From an uncultured Lachnospiraceae bacterium (GTDB lineage: Bacteria; Bacillota; Clostridia; Lachnospirales; Lachnospiraceae): a stretch of 12,584 bases of DNA. Both the position numbers and the translations under genes were made by a program. Numbering within the stretch: the stretch's first letter is position 1; the number at the start of each line of letters is the position of its first letter. This document shows, in pieces, positions 1 to 7,891 of the stretch. The notes below the pieces were generated by a model, which saw only the letters and a list, made by a program, of their open reading frames with translations, searched no databases and had not been told where the DNA came from. The stretch spans positions 1 to 12,584 of the forward strand of contig CAMNFX010000017.1 in assembly GCA_946537585.1 (NCBI GenBank), read 5' to 3'.

Positions 1-103
1 GCTCCGGTCAGCCCCAGCTATGCTCGCATTTCCGGCGTCTCCGGCCTAGTAACCTCAACTGGCCACTTCCTGAAGATATATTTTAAGAGAGGACATTTCA
101 CCA
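1..103. other. Upstream region of gltX, no supported gene
   Basis: The first 103 bases hold no gene I can support. One + strand frame stays open from the left edge to a TAA at 84-86, and could be the tail of an upstream gene, but its residues match no family I recognise. A weak hairpin with one bulge can form between 43-50 and 58-64. A purine-rich ribosome binding site (GAGAGG, 87-92) lies 11 bases before the gltX ATG. The region seems too short for a T-box leader, and I see no T-box sequence. Confidence 0.5.
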
Positions 104-1618
104 ATGACTGCAGACGATAAGAAATACTTTGAGGAGATGGAGGCGCGGATCCCGCACGGACGTGTGCGCACCCGTTTTGCGCCGTCTCCGACCGGCTATA
201 TGCACGTGGGCAACCTGCGCACGGCGCTTTATACCTACCTGATCGCAAAACGCGCAGGCGGCGATTTCATTTTCCGCCTCGAGGATACGGATCAGTCCAG
301 ACAGGTCGAGGGCGCCGCGGAGGTGATCTACCGCACCTTAAAGGAGTGCGGCTTAAAGCATGACGAGGGTCCCGATATCGGCGGACCTGTGGGTCCCTAT
401 ATCCAGACCGAGCGCCGCGGCATGTATAAGAAGTATGCCAAAATGCTGGTCGAGAAGGGACACGCGTATTACTGCTTCTGTGACAAGGCGGCGGAAGAGG
501 AGGAGGCCTCCGGGGAGGAGACCGATGCGAAGGAGGCTTTCGCAAAGACGGATGATCCCTGCCGCAGTCTGGATCCGGCGGAGGCTCTGCGCCGCGCAGA
601 GAGCGGGGAGCCCTATGTGATCCGTCAGAGGATCCCGCATGAGGGGACCACGACCTTCCATGACGCTTCCTACGGGGATATTACCGTTCCCAACGATTCT
701 CTCGATGACCAGGTCCTTCTGAAGAGGGACGGACTTCCGACCTATAATTTTGCGAATGTCGTGGATGACCATCTCATGGGCATCACCCATGTGGTCCGCG
801 GCAGTGAGTATCTGGCGAGTGCGCCGAAGTATAACCTGCTTTATGAGGGCTTTGGCTGGGAGATCCCGGAGTATGTGCACTGCTCGCCTGTCATGCGCGA
901 CGCGCAGCACAAGATGTCCAAGCGTCACGGCGATCCTTCCTATGAGGATCTCAGGGAGGCCGGATATCTCACCGAGGCGATCCTGAATTATGTGGCGCTG
1001 CTCGGCTGGTCTCCGAGAGGAGAGATCGCTGAGCGGGAGTTCTTTACACTTGATGAGCTCTCGGAGGTCTTTGATATCGCGGGCATTTCCAAGTCCCCTG
1101 CGATCTTTGATATTGAAAAGCTCCGGTATTTCAACGCGCAGTATATCCGCGACATGACCCCGGAGAGGTTTGCCGAGGTGGCGGAGCCCTATATCCGGCA
1201 GGCGGTGAAGAATGAGGCATTTTCCGCGTCAAAGATCGCCGCGCTTTTACAGCAGAGAACGGAGATCCTGACGGAGATCCCGGCAAAGCTTGATTTCTTT
1301 GATGAGCTGCCGGAGTATGACGCGGAGCTTTATACCAACAAGAAGTCCAAGACCAATCCGGAGGTGTCTCGCAAGGTGCTTGAGACGGCGCTGCCGCGTC
1401 TGGAGGCGCTGCCTTCCTGGGATGCGGAGAGCCTGCATGACCTGATGACCGGGATGGCGGAGGAAATGGGCGTTAAAAACGCGACGGTCATGTGGCCGAT
1501 CCGCATCGCGGTATCCGGACGCATGGTGACGCCGGGAGGCGTTGTGGAGCTTTGCGATATCCTCGGCAGGGACGAGTCCTTAAAGAGGATCCGCAAGGGA
1601 ATCGAAAAGCTCTCATAA
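104..1618 (+). CDS. gltX: Glutamyl-tRNA synthetase (GluRS), class I
   Basis: This enzyme charges tRNA-Glu with glutamate using ATP, in the cytosol. The 504-residue protein is close to the usual bacterial length and appears complete. The Rossmann catalytic domain starts with the PSPTGYMHVGN segment, whose HVGN (34-37) is the HIGH signature. The second ATP signature KMSKR is intact at 270-274. Cys124, Cys126 and Cys153 lie where bacterial GluRS carries its zinc-binding cysteines. The C-terminal helical anticodon-binding part includes the typical segment with MWPIRIAVSG and ends shortly after. The ATG at 104 is preceded by GAGAGG. Whether the enzyme also misacylates tRNA-Gln for an amidotransferase route cannot be told from sequence. 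The gene is followed by two hairpins and then the DUF3842 gene on the same strand. Family assignment is very secure. Confidence 0.97.
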   Translation: MTADDKKYFEEMEARIPHGRVRTRFAPSPTGYMHVGNLRTALYTYLIAKRAGGDFIFRLEDTDQSRQVEGAAEVIYRTLKECGLKHDEGPDIGGPVGPYIQTERRGMYKKYAKMLVEKGHAYYCFCDKAAEEEEASGEETDAKEAFAKTDDPCRSLDPAEALRRAESGEPYVIRQRIPHEGTTTFHDASYGDITVPNDSLDDQVLLKRDGLPTYNFANVVDDHLMGITHVVRGSEYLASAPKYNLLYEGFGWEIPEYVHCSPVMRDAQHKMSKRHGDPSYEDLREAGYLTEAILNYVALLGWSPRGEIAEREFFTLDELSEVFDIAGISKSPAIFDIEKLRYFNAQYIRDMTPERFAEVAEPYIRQAVKNEAFSASKIAALLQQRTEILTEIPAKLDFFDELPEYDAELYTNKKSKTNPEVSRKVLETALPRLEALPSWDAESLHDLMTGMAEEMGVKNATVMWPIRIAVSGRMVTPGGVVELCDILGRDESLKRIRKGIEKLS

Positions 1619-1631
1619 AAATGATACAGGC

Positions 1632-1717
1632 CGGAAGGCTGCGCAGTTCATAAGGATCATGAAGCCTTATGCCCGGCAGTCTTCCGATATGCACAGCACC
1701 GTGAGGACGGTGCTGTG
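1632..1717 (+). other. Two tandem RNA hairpins between gltX and the DUF3842 gene
   Basis: Two stems lie back to back. In the first, 1632-1642 pairs with 1676-1686 (11 pairs including one G-U). It continues after an internal loop as 1649-1655 with 1665-1671 (CATAAGG/CCTTATG). The second is a perfect 11-bp stem, CACAGCACCGT at 1692-1702 with 1707-1717, closed by a GAGG tetraloop. The bases after the second stem (TCTGATATTT) are only moderately T-rich, so this is not a textbook intrinsic terminator. It may terminate or protect the gltX transcript, or form a leader for the next gene, whose ribosome binding site begins about 15 bases later. Confidence 0.6.
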
Positions 1718-1744
1718 TCTGATATTTGCAGAAAGGAAGGTACT

Positions 1745-2158
1745 ATGGCCAATATTCTCGTAATCGACGCGCAGGGCGGCGGTGTGGGGCGGCAGCTTGT
1801 CGCAGGGATCCGTCAGCAGATCCCGGACGCGTATATCATGGCGGTGGGCGCCAATACGGCAGCGACCTCCGCAATGCTCCGCGCCGGAGCGGATATCTCC
1901 GGGACCGGGGAGAATTCCGTCAGAACGGCCTGCAGGAGTGCGGATATCATTACGGGGCCCATCGGCATCGTGATCGCGGATTCCATGCTTGGCGAGATCA
2001 CTCCGGGCATGGCGCTTGCGGTGGCGCAAAGCAGTGCCTCCCAGGTCCTGATCCCCTTCAGTCACCGGGGCAGGAAATTTGTCGGAATGCCGGAGGTGCC
2101 GCTCGGGAAGCTGATCTCGGAGGCTGTCGAGGAGATCCGGAAGCTTGCGGGGGCATAA
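1745..2158 (+). CDS. DUF3842 family protein
   Basis: The 137-residue protein matches DUF3842, a family of unknown function seen mainly in Clostridia. Its N-terminus is a hydrophobic strand followed by a glycine-rich turn (ILVIDAQGGGVGRQ, residues 4-17), resembling the first strand-loop-helix of a Rossmann-like nucleotide-binding fold. The family's most recognisable stretch follows at 71-87 (GPIGIVIADSMLGEITP). There is no signal peptide or membrane segment, so it is probably cytosolic. I chose the ATG at 1745 because AAGGAAGG (1733-1740) lies just before it. An in-frame GTG at 1715 would add ten residues but lies inside the preceding hairpin. No enzymatic role is established, and a nucleotide- or cofactor-binding role is only an inference from the glycine loop. 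Confidence 0.85.
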   Translation: MANILVIDAQGGGVGRQLVAGIRQQIPDAYIMAVGANTAATSAMLRAGADISGTGENSVRTACRSADIITGPIGIVIADSMLGEITPGMALAVAQSSASQVLIPFSHRGRKFVGMPEVPLGKLISEAVEEIRKLAGA

Positions 2159-2318
2159 GCTCAGGGTCAGTGTCCGGCCCGGCTTTTGGCCGGGACTTTG
2201 AAACTGCTTATATACTGCATAAGCGGAGCAGTCATCCGGCTTCAAAAGAAGACCGGAACAAAGGCCGTGCGGAGACTTTCCGCAGCAGAAAAATAAGACC
2301 AGGTGAGGAAAAGCAGCA
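2159..2318 (+). other. Structured intergenic region with several hairpins
   Basis: This 160-base gap carries four possible stems. They are CCCGGC/GCCGGG (2178-2183 with 2189-2194), an interrupted stem of 2203-2211 with 2219-2222 and 2228-2232, CCGGCTTC paired with GAAG-CCGG (2236-2243 with 2248-2256, one bulge), and TGCGGA/TCCGCA (2268-2273 with 2279-2284). None is followed directly by a T-run. The first may act as a weak terminator for the DUF3842 transcript. I see no coding potential and no promoter that stands out. Confidence 0.45.
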
Positions 2319-2906
2319 ATGGAAATGATGCGTTATGAATGTGTGGCCGAAACGGTGACGACCGCGGACGGATACCGGATGGCAGCAGGCTGCATCTGCA
2401 GACAGCAGGCAGCGGAGGATATCCGGGCGGAGCTTCTGAAGCTTTCGGACTACCGGGTAAAAAGCCGTGATCTTTACGGGATCGACTTTGATCTTGCGGC
2501 GCGCCTCGGTTCTTTTGCGCACAACGCGGTGATCGCGGCAGGCGCTTCGCTCTGCGTGCCGGATGCGGCATGCGGCGAGGGCGAGACGACCGGCGGCGTG
2601 CTCGGCGACCCTGCCGAAAAGCCGGAGTCGTCGGATGAGGACATCGTGGATCTCAGTGAAAATTTTTATATGTATACCGTTCCCGGAGGACCGGGGCTTG
2701 CCGCCAACAGCTTCGGCGATACCGTACGGCAGGCGCTTTGTGAGATCCGTTCGATCGGCTTTGACGCGCTCGATGAGGACGCCTTCCGCCATGTGATGCG
2801 TAAATACGGCATTACGGTGGCACTGCTGGTATTTGACGGCACGGGTGAGGGCCGGCACGCAAAGATCGGAGCCATGGATCTCAACGGAGTGCGCATCGTG
2901 GAGTGA
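2319..2906 (+). CDS. Hypothetical protein, unrecognised acidic 195-residue protein
   Basis: I do not recognise this protein. The start at 2319 is supported by GAGGAA at 2305-2310, eight bases upstream. An ATG at 2325 or 2328 is also possible. It has no signal peptide or clear membrane segment, so it is probably cytosolic. It reads as two parts. Residues 1 to about 80 contain Cys25, Cys27 and Cys79. An acidic Gly/Glu/Asp-rich linker (about 84-112) leads to a second part (about 113-195) with an aromatic FYMYT stretch, a predicted helix and two hydrophobic strands (ITVALLVF and the C-terminus). The reading frame stays open for its full length, has base composition like its neighbours, and ends at a TGA that abuts a strong hairpin, so I treat it as real. 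No function is proposed. Confidence 0.75.
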   Translation: MEMMRYECVAETVTTADGYRMAAGCICRQQAAEDIRAELLKLSDYRVKSRDLYGIDFDLAARLGSFAHNAVIAAGASLCVPDAACGEGETTGGVLGDPAEKPESSDEDIVDLSENFYMYTVPGGPGLAANSFGDTVRQALCEIRSIGFDALDEDAFRHVMRKYGITVALLVFDGTGEGRHAKIGAMDLNGVRIVE

Positions 2907-2956
2907 CCGGTCCGGGCTGTTTTCGGACCGGGATGCCCTGAGTTCGTTATTTTTTA
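2907..2956 (+). terminator. Probable terminator hairpin after the hypothetical gene
   Basis: A perfect 8-bp stem, CCGGTCCG (2907-2914) with CGGACCGG (2924-2931), starts directly after the TGA and has a 9-base loop. A T-rich stretch follows, but only about 15 bases later (2947-2956). It is therefore not an ideal intrinsic terminator, although it fits the end of a transcription unit before the AT-rich promoter region. Confidence 0.6.
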
Positions 2957-2972
2957 TAGCTATTCAATTATC

Positions 2973-3050
2973 TTGATACCCACATTTATAAATTTTTATA
3001 CAGTTTTCAACAAAAATATTATGGCTGAGGCGATATAATACTGCTATAAT
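2973..3050 (+). promoter_or_regulatory. Promoter region of the V-ATPase operon with twin TATAAT boxes
   Basis: The gap before the ATPase operon turns sharply AT-rich. Two perfect TATAAT hexamers stand at 3034-3039 and 3045-3050, 11 bp apart, about one helical turn. Neither has a good -35 box at standard spacing. A separate upstream candidate is TTGATA (2973-2978) with TATACA (2997-3002), spacer 18. Any of these would give a short leader ahead of the first gene. The base positions are direct observation; use of any one box is inference. Confidence 0.6.
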
Positions 3051-3069
3051 GACTAGAGTGTTATCTTTT

Positions 3070-3098
3070 AAGACGATACGTTCAGTATGTCTTTTTTT
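3070..3098 (+). promoter_or_regulatory. Attenuator-like terminator hairpin in the V-ATPase leader
   Basis: AAGAC plus ATAC (3070-3074 and 3076-3079, one bulged G) pairs with GTAT plus GTCTT (3085-3093) across a 5-base loop. The stem is followed by an uninterrupted run ending at T3098. It therefore has the shape of an intrinsic terminator, lying about 20 bases downstream of the second TATAAT and only 8 bases before the subunit E ribosome binding site. It could be a transcription attenuator, the end of a short leader RNA, or a modest operator palindrome. I found no convincing antiterminator or known riboswitch in the roughly 50-base leader. Confidence 0.55.
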
Positions 3099-3115
3099 AT
3101 GAATTGGAGGTGCCT

Positions 3116-3679
3116 ATGGAATTACAGATTCAAAACCTTGTTTCCTCTATCAGAAAAGAGGGAATAGAGGCGGCGAATAAGGAAGCAGAGGCTATTATTG
3201 CGGAAGCGAAAAAGAAAGCCGATTCTATCGTCGCGGATGCAAAGGCAGAGGCCAAGCAGCATAAGGACGCGTCCGAGAAGGAAATTTCCATCCTCAAGGA
3301 GAGTGCCGTGGTCAACGCCGAGCAGGCGAAGAGAGATGCCGTTCTTGCTTTCAAGAGCGAGATCCAGGCTGAGTTCGAAAAGCTCCTTGCCGCGGATGTC
3401 AGGAAAGAGCTCTCCGGGGACAGCCTCGGAAAGCTGATCCGTGCAGCTCTTACCGGCGAAGATATTTCGAAGTATGCTGCAGAGGTATCTGAGGTGAGTG
3501 ATGCCCTGAAGGGTGAGCTTGCCGAGGAGATCAAAAACGGACTCGAGATCAGACCGAACAAGGCCGTACAGCAGGGCTTCCGCCTTGCCGCGAAGGACGG
3601 TTCGGGCTACTTTGACTGCTCGGATGAGGGAATCATGGAGATTCTGATGCCGTATTTCAGGAATCTGGACTTCCAGTAA
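3116..3679 (+). CDS. ntpE: V-type ATP synthase/ATPase subunit E (peripheral stalk)
   Basis: This 187-residue protein is the first gene of the V-ATPase operon and should form the peripheral stalk that holds the catalytic head still against the membrane stator. Residues from about 8 to 95 are a long Ala/Glu/Lys-rich helix with heptad character, as in E and G stalk subunits. A globular C-terminal part follows (about 96-187). I start at ATG 3116 because GGAGG at 3106-3110 sits five bases upstream. An in-frame TTG at 3104 overlaps that site and is unlikely. No partner subunit G gene is found in the operon, so this protein may form the stalk alone or with an unlinked partner. Assignment rests on the coiled-coil architecture and its place directly before the other ATPase genes. 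Confidence 0.88.
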   Translation: MELQIQNLVSSIRKEGIEAANKEAEAIIAEAKKKADSIVADAKAEAKQHKDASEKEISILKESAVVNAEQAKRDAVLAFKSEIQAEFEKLLAADVRKELSGDSLGKLIRAALTGEDISKYAAEVSEVSDALKGELAEEIKNGLEIRPNKAVQQGFRLAAKDGSGYFDCSDEGIMEILMPYFRNLDFQ

Positions 3680-3691
3680 AGGAGGTGCGGT

Positions 3692-4213
3692 TTGGGTTCG
3701 TATTACTATCTGATGGCGAGTCTGCCCGAGCTTAAGGCAGACGGTGATATGCCATTCACATACAGCGAATTCCTGTCCTGCTGCGAGTCAAATGTGAGTG
3801 ATGAGGAATTTGAGATGCTTAAGAATCTCACACTTTCCTCTACACAAGGTCCGCTTGTCAAAGAATGGGCCGAGTTCTACAGGGCACTGACCGGGGAGCT
3901 GAACTATCAGCGAAGCTTGAATCTCGGCAGGACCTATACCTCCACCTATGAAAAGGACAGCGCAGCCGCCCAGGTCGTGGCTTCCGCCCTTTCGGCAAAA
4001 AACCCGCTGGAGGCGGAGCGGGCCCTTCTGGAGTACGAGTTTGAGAATCTCGATTTGCTGGTAGGTCCGCATATGTTTGATGCCTATGCGGTATTCGGAT
4101 ACGCAGTCAAATTGAGACTGCTCGAGCGTCTTTCCAGCTTCGAGCATGACAAGGGCAAGGCCGAATTCGAGACACTCTTTGACGGCATACAGCAGAGAAT
4201 ATACAGTTTGTAA
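3692..4213 (+). CDS. DUF2764 family V-ATPase-associated protein (candidate C-like subunit)
   Basis: The 173-residue protein fits DUF2764, a family found between the E and A genes in V-ATPase operons of Bacteroidetes, Chlamydiae and spirochaetes. It begins with the characteristic tyrosine-rich MGSYYYLMASLPEL. Its C-terminal half carries the NPLEAERALLEYEF segment followed by a helix-rich region. It has no membrane segment. The start is a TTG at 3692, supported by AAAGGAGGTG at 3678-3687, with no suitable nearby ATG. By position, size and helical make-up it is a candidate replacement for the canonical subunit C (d), the socket between rotor ring and central shaft. That role is inference from operon context, not shown by sequence identity. 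It follows the E gene by 12 bases and precedes the A gene by 12 bases. Confidence 0.85.
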   Translation: MGSYYYLMASLPELKADGDMPFTYSEFLSCCESNVSDEEFEMLKNLTLSSTQGPLVKEWAEFYRALTGELNYQRSLNLGRTYTSTYEKDSAAAQVVASALSAKNPLEAERALLEYEFENLDLLVGPHMFDAYAVFGYAVKLRLLERLSSFEHDKGKAEFETLFDGIQQRIYSL

Positions 4214-4225
4214 CGGGAGTATTAT

Positions 4226-5956
4226 ATGAAAACAGAAACAGGATATGTGGCCGGAGTCAACGGCAACCTCATCAAAGTTGACTTCGATGGCTCCGTCCGC
4301 AAGAATGAAGTCGGTTACATCCTTGTTGATAATAAGCGCCTGAAGGGTGAGGTCATACGTATCAACAATGGCATTGTAAGCATGCAGATCTACGAGATGA
4401 CGAACGGCATCAAGGTCGGCGATCCCGTAGAGTTTACCGGCGAGCTGATGAGCGTGGATCTTGGTCCGGGCCTGCTGACACAGGTTTATGACGGTCTGCA
4501 GAACCCGCTGCCCCAGCTTGCAGATAAGTGCGGTTTCTTCCTGGAAAGAGGCGTTTATCTGGATGCCATTCCCAACCGTGACTGGGATTTCACTCCGACA
4601 GTCAAGGTCGGGGACCAGGTCAAGGCCGGCAGCACCATCGGTACCGTACCGGAAGGTCTGTTCACCCATCACATCATGGTTCCTTTCACCACGAAGGGAA
4701 CGGACTGGACTGTAAAGTCGATCAAGCCGCAGGGTACCTATAATGTCCGCTCCACGATCTGCGTCATTGCCAACAGCAAGGGCGAGGAGAAGGAGCTGTC
4801 CATGGTCTTCACCCAGCCGATCAAGCAGCCCGTCAAGTGCTATGCGGAAAGACTCCGTCCCGACGAGCCGCTGGTCACCAAGATCCGCTGTATCGACTCC
4901 TTCCTGCCGGTAGCCAAGGGCGGTACCTTCTGTACCCCCGGACCCTTCGGTGCAGGAAAGACAGTTCTGCAGCACATGCAGGCAAAGAACTCTGACGTCG
5001 ATATCGTTATCGTCGCAGCATGCGGAGAGCGTGCCGGTGAGGTCGTTGAGGTTCTGAAGGAGTTCCCGGAGCTGGTCGACCCGAAGACGGGACGTTCACT
5101 GATGGAAAGAACCATTATCATCTGCAATACCTCCTCCATGCCGGTTGCTGCCCGTGAGGCTTCCTGCTATACCGCAGTCACCATGGCCGAGTATTACAGA
5201 CAGATGGGCCTGGATGTTCTGCTGCTCGCAGACTCCACCAGCCGTTGGGCGCAGGCCATGCGTGAGATGTCCGGACGTCTGGAGGAGATCCCCGGCGAGG
5301 AAGCATTCCCCGCTTACCTTGAGTCCACCATCGCAGCATTCTATGAGAGAGCCGGAAAGGTCCGCCTCGATGACGGATCGATCGCTTCCATCACCATCGG
5401 CGGTACGGTCTCCCCTGCAGGCGGTAACTTCGAGGAGCCTGTTACGCAGGCAACGCTGAAGGTCGTCGGCGCATTCCACGGTCTTGCCCGTGAGCGTTCC
5501 GATGCCCGTAAGTATCCGGCGATCCACCCGGTAGAGTCCTGGTCCAAGTACAAGGGCGTTGTAGATATGGACCGCGTCAACAAGGCCCGCGGCATCCTCA
5601 TCCGCAGCACGGAAGTCAACCAGATGATGAAGGTCGTCGGTGAGGAAGGTACCTCCAGTGAGGACTACATCATTTATCAGAAGGGCGAGCTTCTGGATGC
5701 AGTTTATCTGCAGCAGAACTCCTTTGACCCGATCGACGCTGCATGTGTACCGGAGAGACAGCGCAGAGAGTTTGACAGACTCTATGACGCAATGATGAAG
5801 ACCTACGATATCACGGACAAGAAAGAGATCAGAGGCTTCTTCAACCAGCTCAGACAGGAGTTCCTTGACTGGCACGGTACGGAGTTTGAATCTCCGGAGT
5901 TTGAGGCGCAGGAGAAGAAGATCACTGACTTTTACATGTCAAAGGCAATTGACTAG
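4226..5956 (+). CDS. ntpA: V-type ATP synthase/ATPase catalytic subunit A
   Basis: This is the nucleotide-hydrolysing subunit of the peripheral V1 head, cytosolic, forming a hexamer with subunit B. It is 576 residues, normal for bacterial A subunits. After an N-terminal beta barrel (about 1-70) comes the bulge domain insertion typical of A subunits (about 110-190). The nucleotide-binding core follows, with P-loop GPFGAGKT at 239-246 (Lys245), catalytic glutamate in GER (Glu268) and Walker B aspartate Asp336 in [11 protein letters not shown] helical C-terminal domain (about 430-576) completes it. The P-loop has Ala243 where the eukaryotic A subunit carries its redox-sensitive Cys. All catalytic residues I can check are intact, so it should be active. 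The ATG follows a GGGAG site, and the B gene starts 14 bases after the stop. Confidence 0.97.
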   Translation: MKTETGYVAGVNGNLIKVDFDGSVRKNEVGYILVDNKRLKGEVIRINNGIVSMQIYEMTNGIKVGDPVEFTGELMSVDLGPGLLTQVYDGLQNPLPQLADKCGFFLERGVYLDAIPNRDWDFTPTVKVGDQVKAGSTIGTVPEGLFTHHIMVPFTTKGTDWTVKSIKPQGTYNVRSTICVIANSKGEEKELSMVFTQPIKQPVKCYAERLRPDEPLVTKIRCIDSFLPVAKGGTFCTPGPFGAGKTVLQHMQAKNSDVDIVIVAACGERAGEVVEVLKEFPELVDPKTGRSLMERTIIICNTSSMPVAAREASCYTAVTMAEYYRQMGLDVLLLADSTSRWAQAMREMSGRLEEIPGEEAFPAYLESTIAAFYERAGKVRLDDGSIASITIGGTVSPAGGNFEEPVTQATLKVVGAFHGLARERSDARKYPAIHPVESWSKYKGVVDMDRVNKARGILIRSTEVNQMMKVVGEEGTSSEDYIIYQKGELLDAVYLQQNSFDPIDAACVPERQRREFDRLYDAMMKTYDITDKKEIRGFFNQLRQEFLDWHGTEFESPEFEAQEKKITDFYMSKAID

Positions 5957-5970
5957 GAGGTCCGGTTAAT

Positions 5971-7266
5971 ATGCAGAAAGTTTATACAAAAATAGAATCA
6001 ATCGTCGGTAACGTCGTCACCGTACGTGCACCGGGCGTCAGAAACGGCGACCTGGCGCTGGTTGGCGACAGTTACGCGAATGTTATCAAGCTGGATAAGG
6101 ACCTGGTGTCCCTGCAGGTATTTGCAGGTGCCCAGGGTGTCAGCACAACGGATCCGGTCCGTTTCCTCGGCAGACCCATGATGGTCTCTTTCTCAGATCA
6201 TCTGCTCGGCCGTGTCTTTGACGGCGCCGGCGTTCCGAGAGACAACGGTCCGGCTCTTACGGAGAACATGATCCCCATCGGCGGACCTTCCTTCAACCCG
6301 GCGAAGCGTATCCTTCCCACGAAGATGATCCGTACCGGTATTCCGATGATCGATGTGTTCAACACCCTGGTCGAGAGCCAGAAGCTTCCGATCTTCTCGA
6401 TCTCCGGTGAGCCGTACAACCAGCTTCTGTCCAGGATCGCGATGCAGGCTGAGGTCGATATTATCGTTCTCGGCGGCATGGGCCTTAAGTACGATGACTA
6501 CATGGAATTCCGCGACACCCTGGAAAAGGGCGGCGCCATGAGCCATACCGTTATGTTCATTCATACGGCGGCTGACCCCATCGTTGAGTGTACGCTGGTA
6601 CCGGATCTGTCCCTCGCAGTCGCTGAGCAGTTTGCTCTTGAAGGCAAGAGAGTTCTGGTGCTTCTGACGGACATGACCAACTTCGCCGATGCCCAGAAGG
6701 AAATGGCGATCACGATGGAGCAGGTTCCTTCCAACCGAGGTTACCCCGGAGACCTGTACAGCTGCCTTGCTTCCAGATACGAGAAGGCCGTGGACATCGA
6801 GGGCGCAGGTTCCATTACGATCCTCGGCGTCACCACCATGCCGGGCGATGATGTCACGCACCCCGTTCCCGATAATACGGGCTACATTACCGAGGGTCAG
6901 TACTACTTAAAGGGCGGACACATCGAGCCCTTCGGATCCCTCTCCCGTCTGAAGCAGAACGTCAACGGCAAGACCAGAGACGATCACCGTGCTCTGATGG
7001 ATGGTATGATCCGTCTGTACGCCCAGTATAAGGAGAGTCTGGAGAAGCGTTCCATGGGCTTTATGATGACCGAGTGGGACGACAAGCTTCTTAAGTACGG
7101 CGAGCTGTTTGAATCCAAGATGATGGACCTCAGCGTGAACATTCCTCTTGAGGACGCACTGGATCTCGGATGGGAGATCCTCGCGGACTGCTTCGAGCCG
7201 AATGAGACCGGTCTTAAGACAAGTCTGCTCAAGGAAAGATGGCCGAATAAAGCAGCTTTGAATTAA
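5971..7266 (+). CDS. ntpB: V-type ATP synthase/ATPase regulatory subunit B
   Basis: The 431-residue protein is the non-catalytic partner of subunit A in the V1 hexamer. It lacks a P-loop Lys-Thr motif, as expected for this paralogue. Recognisable B-subunit stretches include [11 protein letters not shown] near residues 107-117 and the [16 protein letters not shown] region around 257-272. GSLSRLK at 322-328 contains Arg326, aligned with the arginine finger that reaches into the A-subunit site. The C-terminal helical domain is somewhat short, making the protein a little smaller than the roughly 460 residues of Enterococcus hirae NtpB, in line with the reduced Bacteroidetes/Chlamydia-type enzymes. 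AGGAGG (5955-5960) overlaps the A gene's stop and serves the ATG at 5971. Confidence 0.97.
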   Translation: MQKVYTKIESIVGNVVTVRAPGVRNGDLALVGDSYANVIKLDKDLVSLQVFAGAQGVSTTDPVRFLGRPMMVSFSDHLLGRVFDGAGVPRDNGPALTENMIPIGGPSFNPAKRILPTKMIRTGIPMIDVFNTLVESQKLPIFSISGEPYNQLLSRIAMQAEVDIIVLGGMGLKYDDYMEFRDTLEKGGAMSHTVMFIHTAADPIVECTLVPDLSLAVAEQFALEGKRVLVLLTDMTNFADAQKEMAITMEQVPSNRGYPGDLYSCLASRYEKAVDIEGAGSITILGVTTMPGDDVTHPVPDNTGYITEGQYYLKGGHIEPFGSLSRLKQNVNGKTRDDHRALMDGMIRLYAQYKESLEKRSMGFMMTEWDDKLLKYGELFESKMMDLSVNIPLEDALDLGWEILADCFEPNETGLKTSLLKERWPNKAALN

Positions 7267-7280
7267 AAAGGAGCGTGTCC

Positions 7281-7889
7281 ATGGCTATCAAACTGACAAA
7301 AAATGAACTGAAGAAGCAGAAGGACAACTTAAAGCAGTTCCAGCGCTATCTTCCCACGCTGCAGCTTAAAAAACAGCAGCTGCAGTCCGTGATCATGAAG
7401 GTGCGGAACGATCTTGCCGTAAAGGAAGCCGAACGCGTTCAGATGATTGGTGACTTGGACGACTGGGTAGCTGTATTTGCAGAAAACGAGATCTTCGACG
7501 AAGGATTCAGGCTGGATAAGCTTGTTGAACCTGACAGGGTCATTACCAAGGAGGACAACATTGCGGGTGTCAGAGTCCCGGCCTTCGAAGAGCTGACGTT
7601 TAAGGACATCAATTATAATGTGGACGACTATCCGTTATGGGTAGATACGGCTGTGTTCAAGCTTCGTGAGATTGCCAGACTGGACGCATTGGCTGCCACG
7701 CTCCGGAAGCAGGTAGAGCTTCTGGAAGCGGAACTCCGGACGACCTCGCAGAGAGTCAACCTCTTCGAAAAGGTCAAGATACCTGAAGCGAAGGAAAATA
7801 TCCGCGTGATCCAGGTATACATCGGAGATCAGCAGACAGCGGCCGTTGTCAGAGGCAAGATCTCAAAGAATAAGATACAGGAGGGATAG
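7281..7889 (+). CDS. ntpD: V-type ATP synthase/ATPase subunit D (central shaft)
   Basis: This 202-residue subunit forms the rotating shaft inside the A3B3 head. It has the expected two long helices: an N-terminal Lys/Gln/Leu-rich coiled coil (about 5-55) and a C-terminal one (about 120-195) with the family stretch RVNLFEKVKIPEAKENI. Between them is a short globular region. I chose ATG 7281 because AAAGGAG at 7267-7273 lies seven bases upstream. A GTG at 7275 would add two residues and sits too close to that site. In the classical enzyme D pairs with subunit F, but no F gene is seen anywhere in this operon. The stop codon lies two bases before the subunit I ATG, implying tight co-translation. 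Confidence 0.94.
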   Translation: MAIKLTKNELKKQKDNLKQFQRYLPTLQLKKQQLQSVIMKVRNDLAVKEAERVQMIGDLDDWVAVFAENEIFDEGFRLDKLVEPDRVITKEDNIAGVRVPAFEELTFKDINYNVDDYPLWVDTAVFKLREIARLDALAATLRKQVELLEAELRTTSQRVNLFEKVKIPEAKENIRVIQVYIGDQQTAAVVRGKISKNKIQEG

Positions 7890-7891
7890 AG

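Noticed and set aside
1..103. Possible T-box or riboswitch upstream of gltX
   Set aside because: Only 103 bases are visible, with no T-box sequence, no terminator and only one weak hairpin.
353..928. A 191-residue - strand open frame opposite gltX
   Set aside because: It is antisense to a fully conserved gltX region including the catalytic domain and resembles no protein family.
1726..2328. A 200-residue + strand frame overlapping the DUF3842 gene
   Set aside because: It is a shifted frame of a conserved gene, rich in Arg and Gly, and runs through the hairpin-rich gap, with no family motif.
3788..4975. A 395-residue open frame on the - strand
   Set aside because: It lies wholly opposite the DUF2764 and subunit A genes, has no ribosome binding site or recognisable motif, and follows from codon bias on the coding strand.
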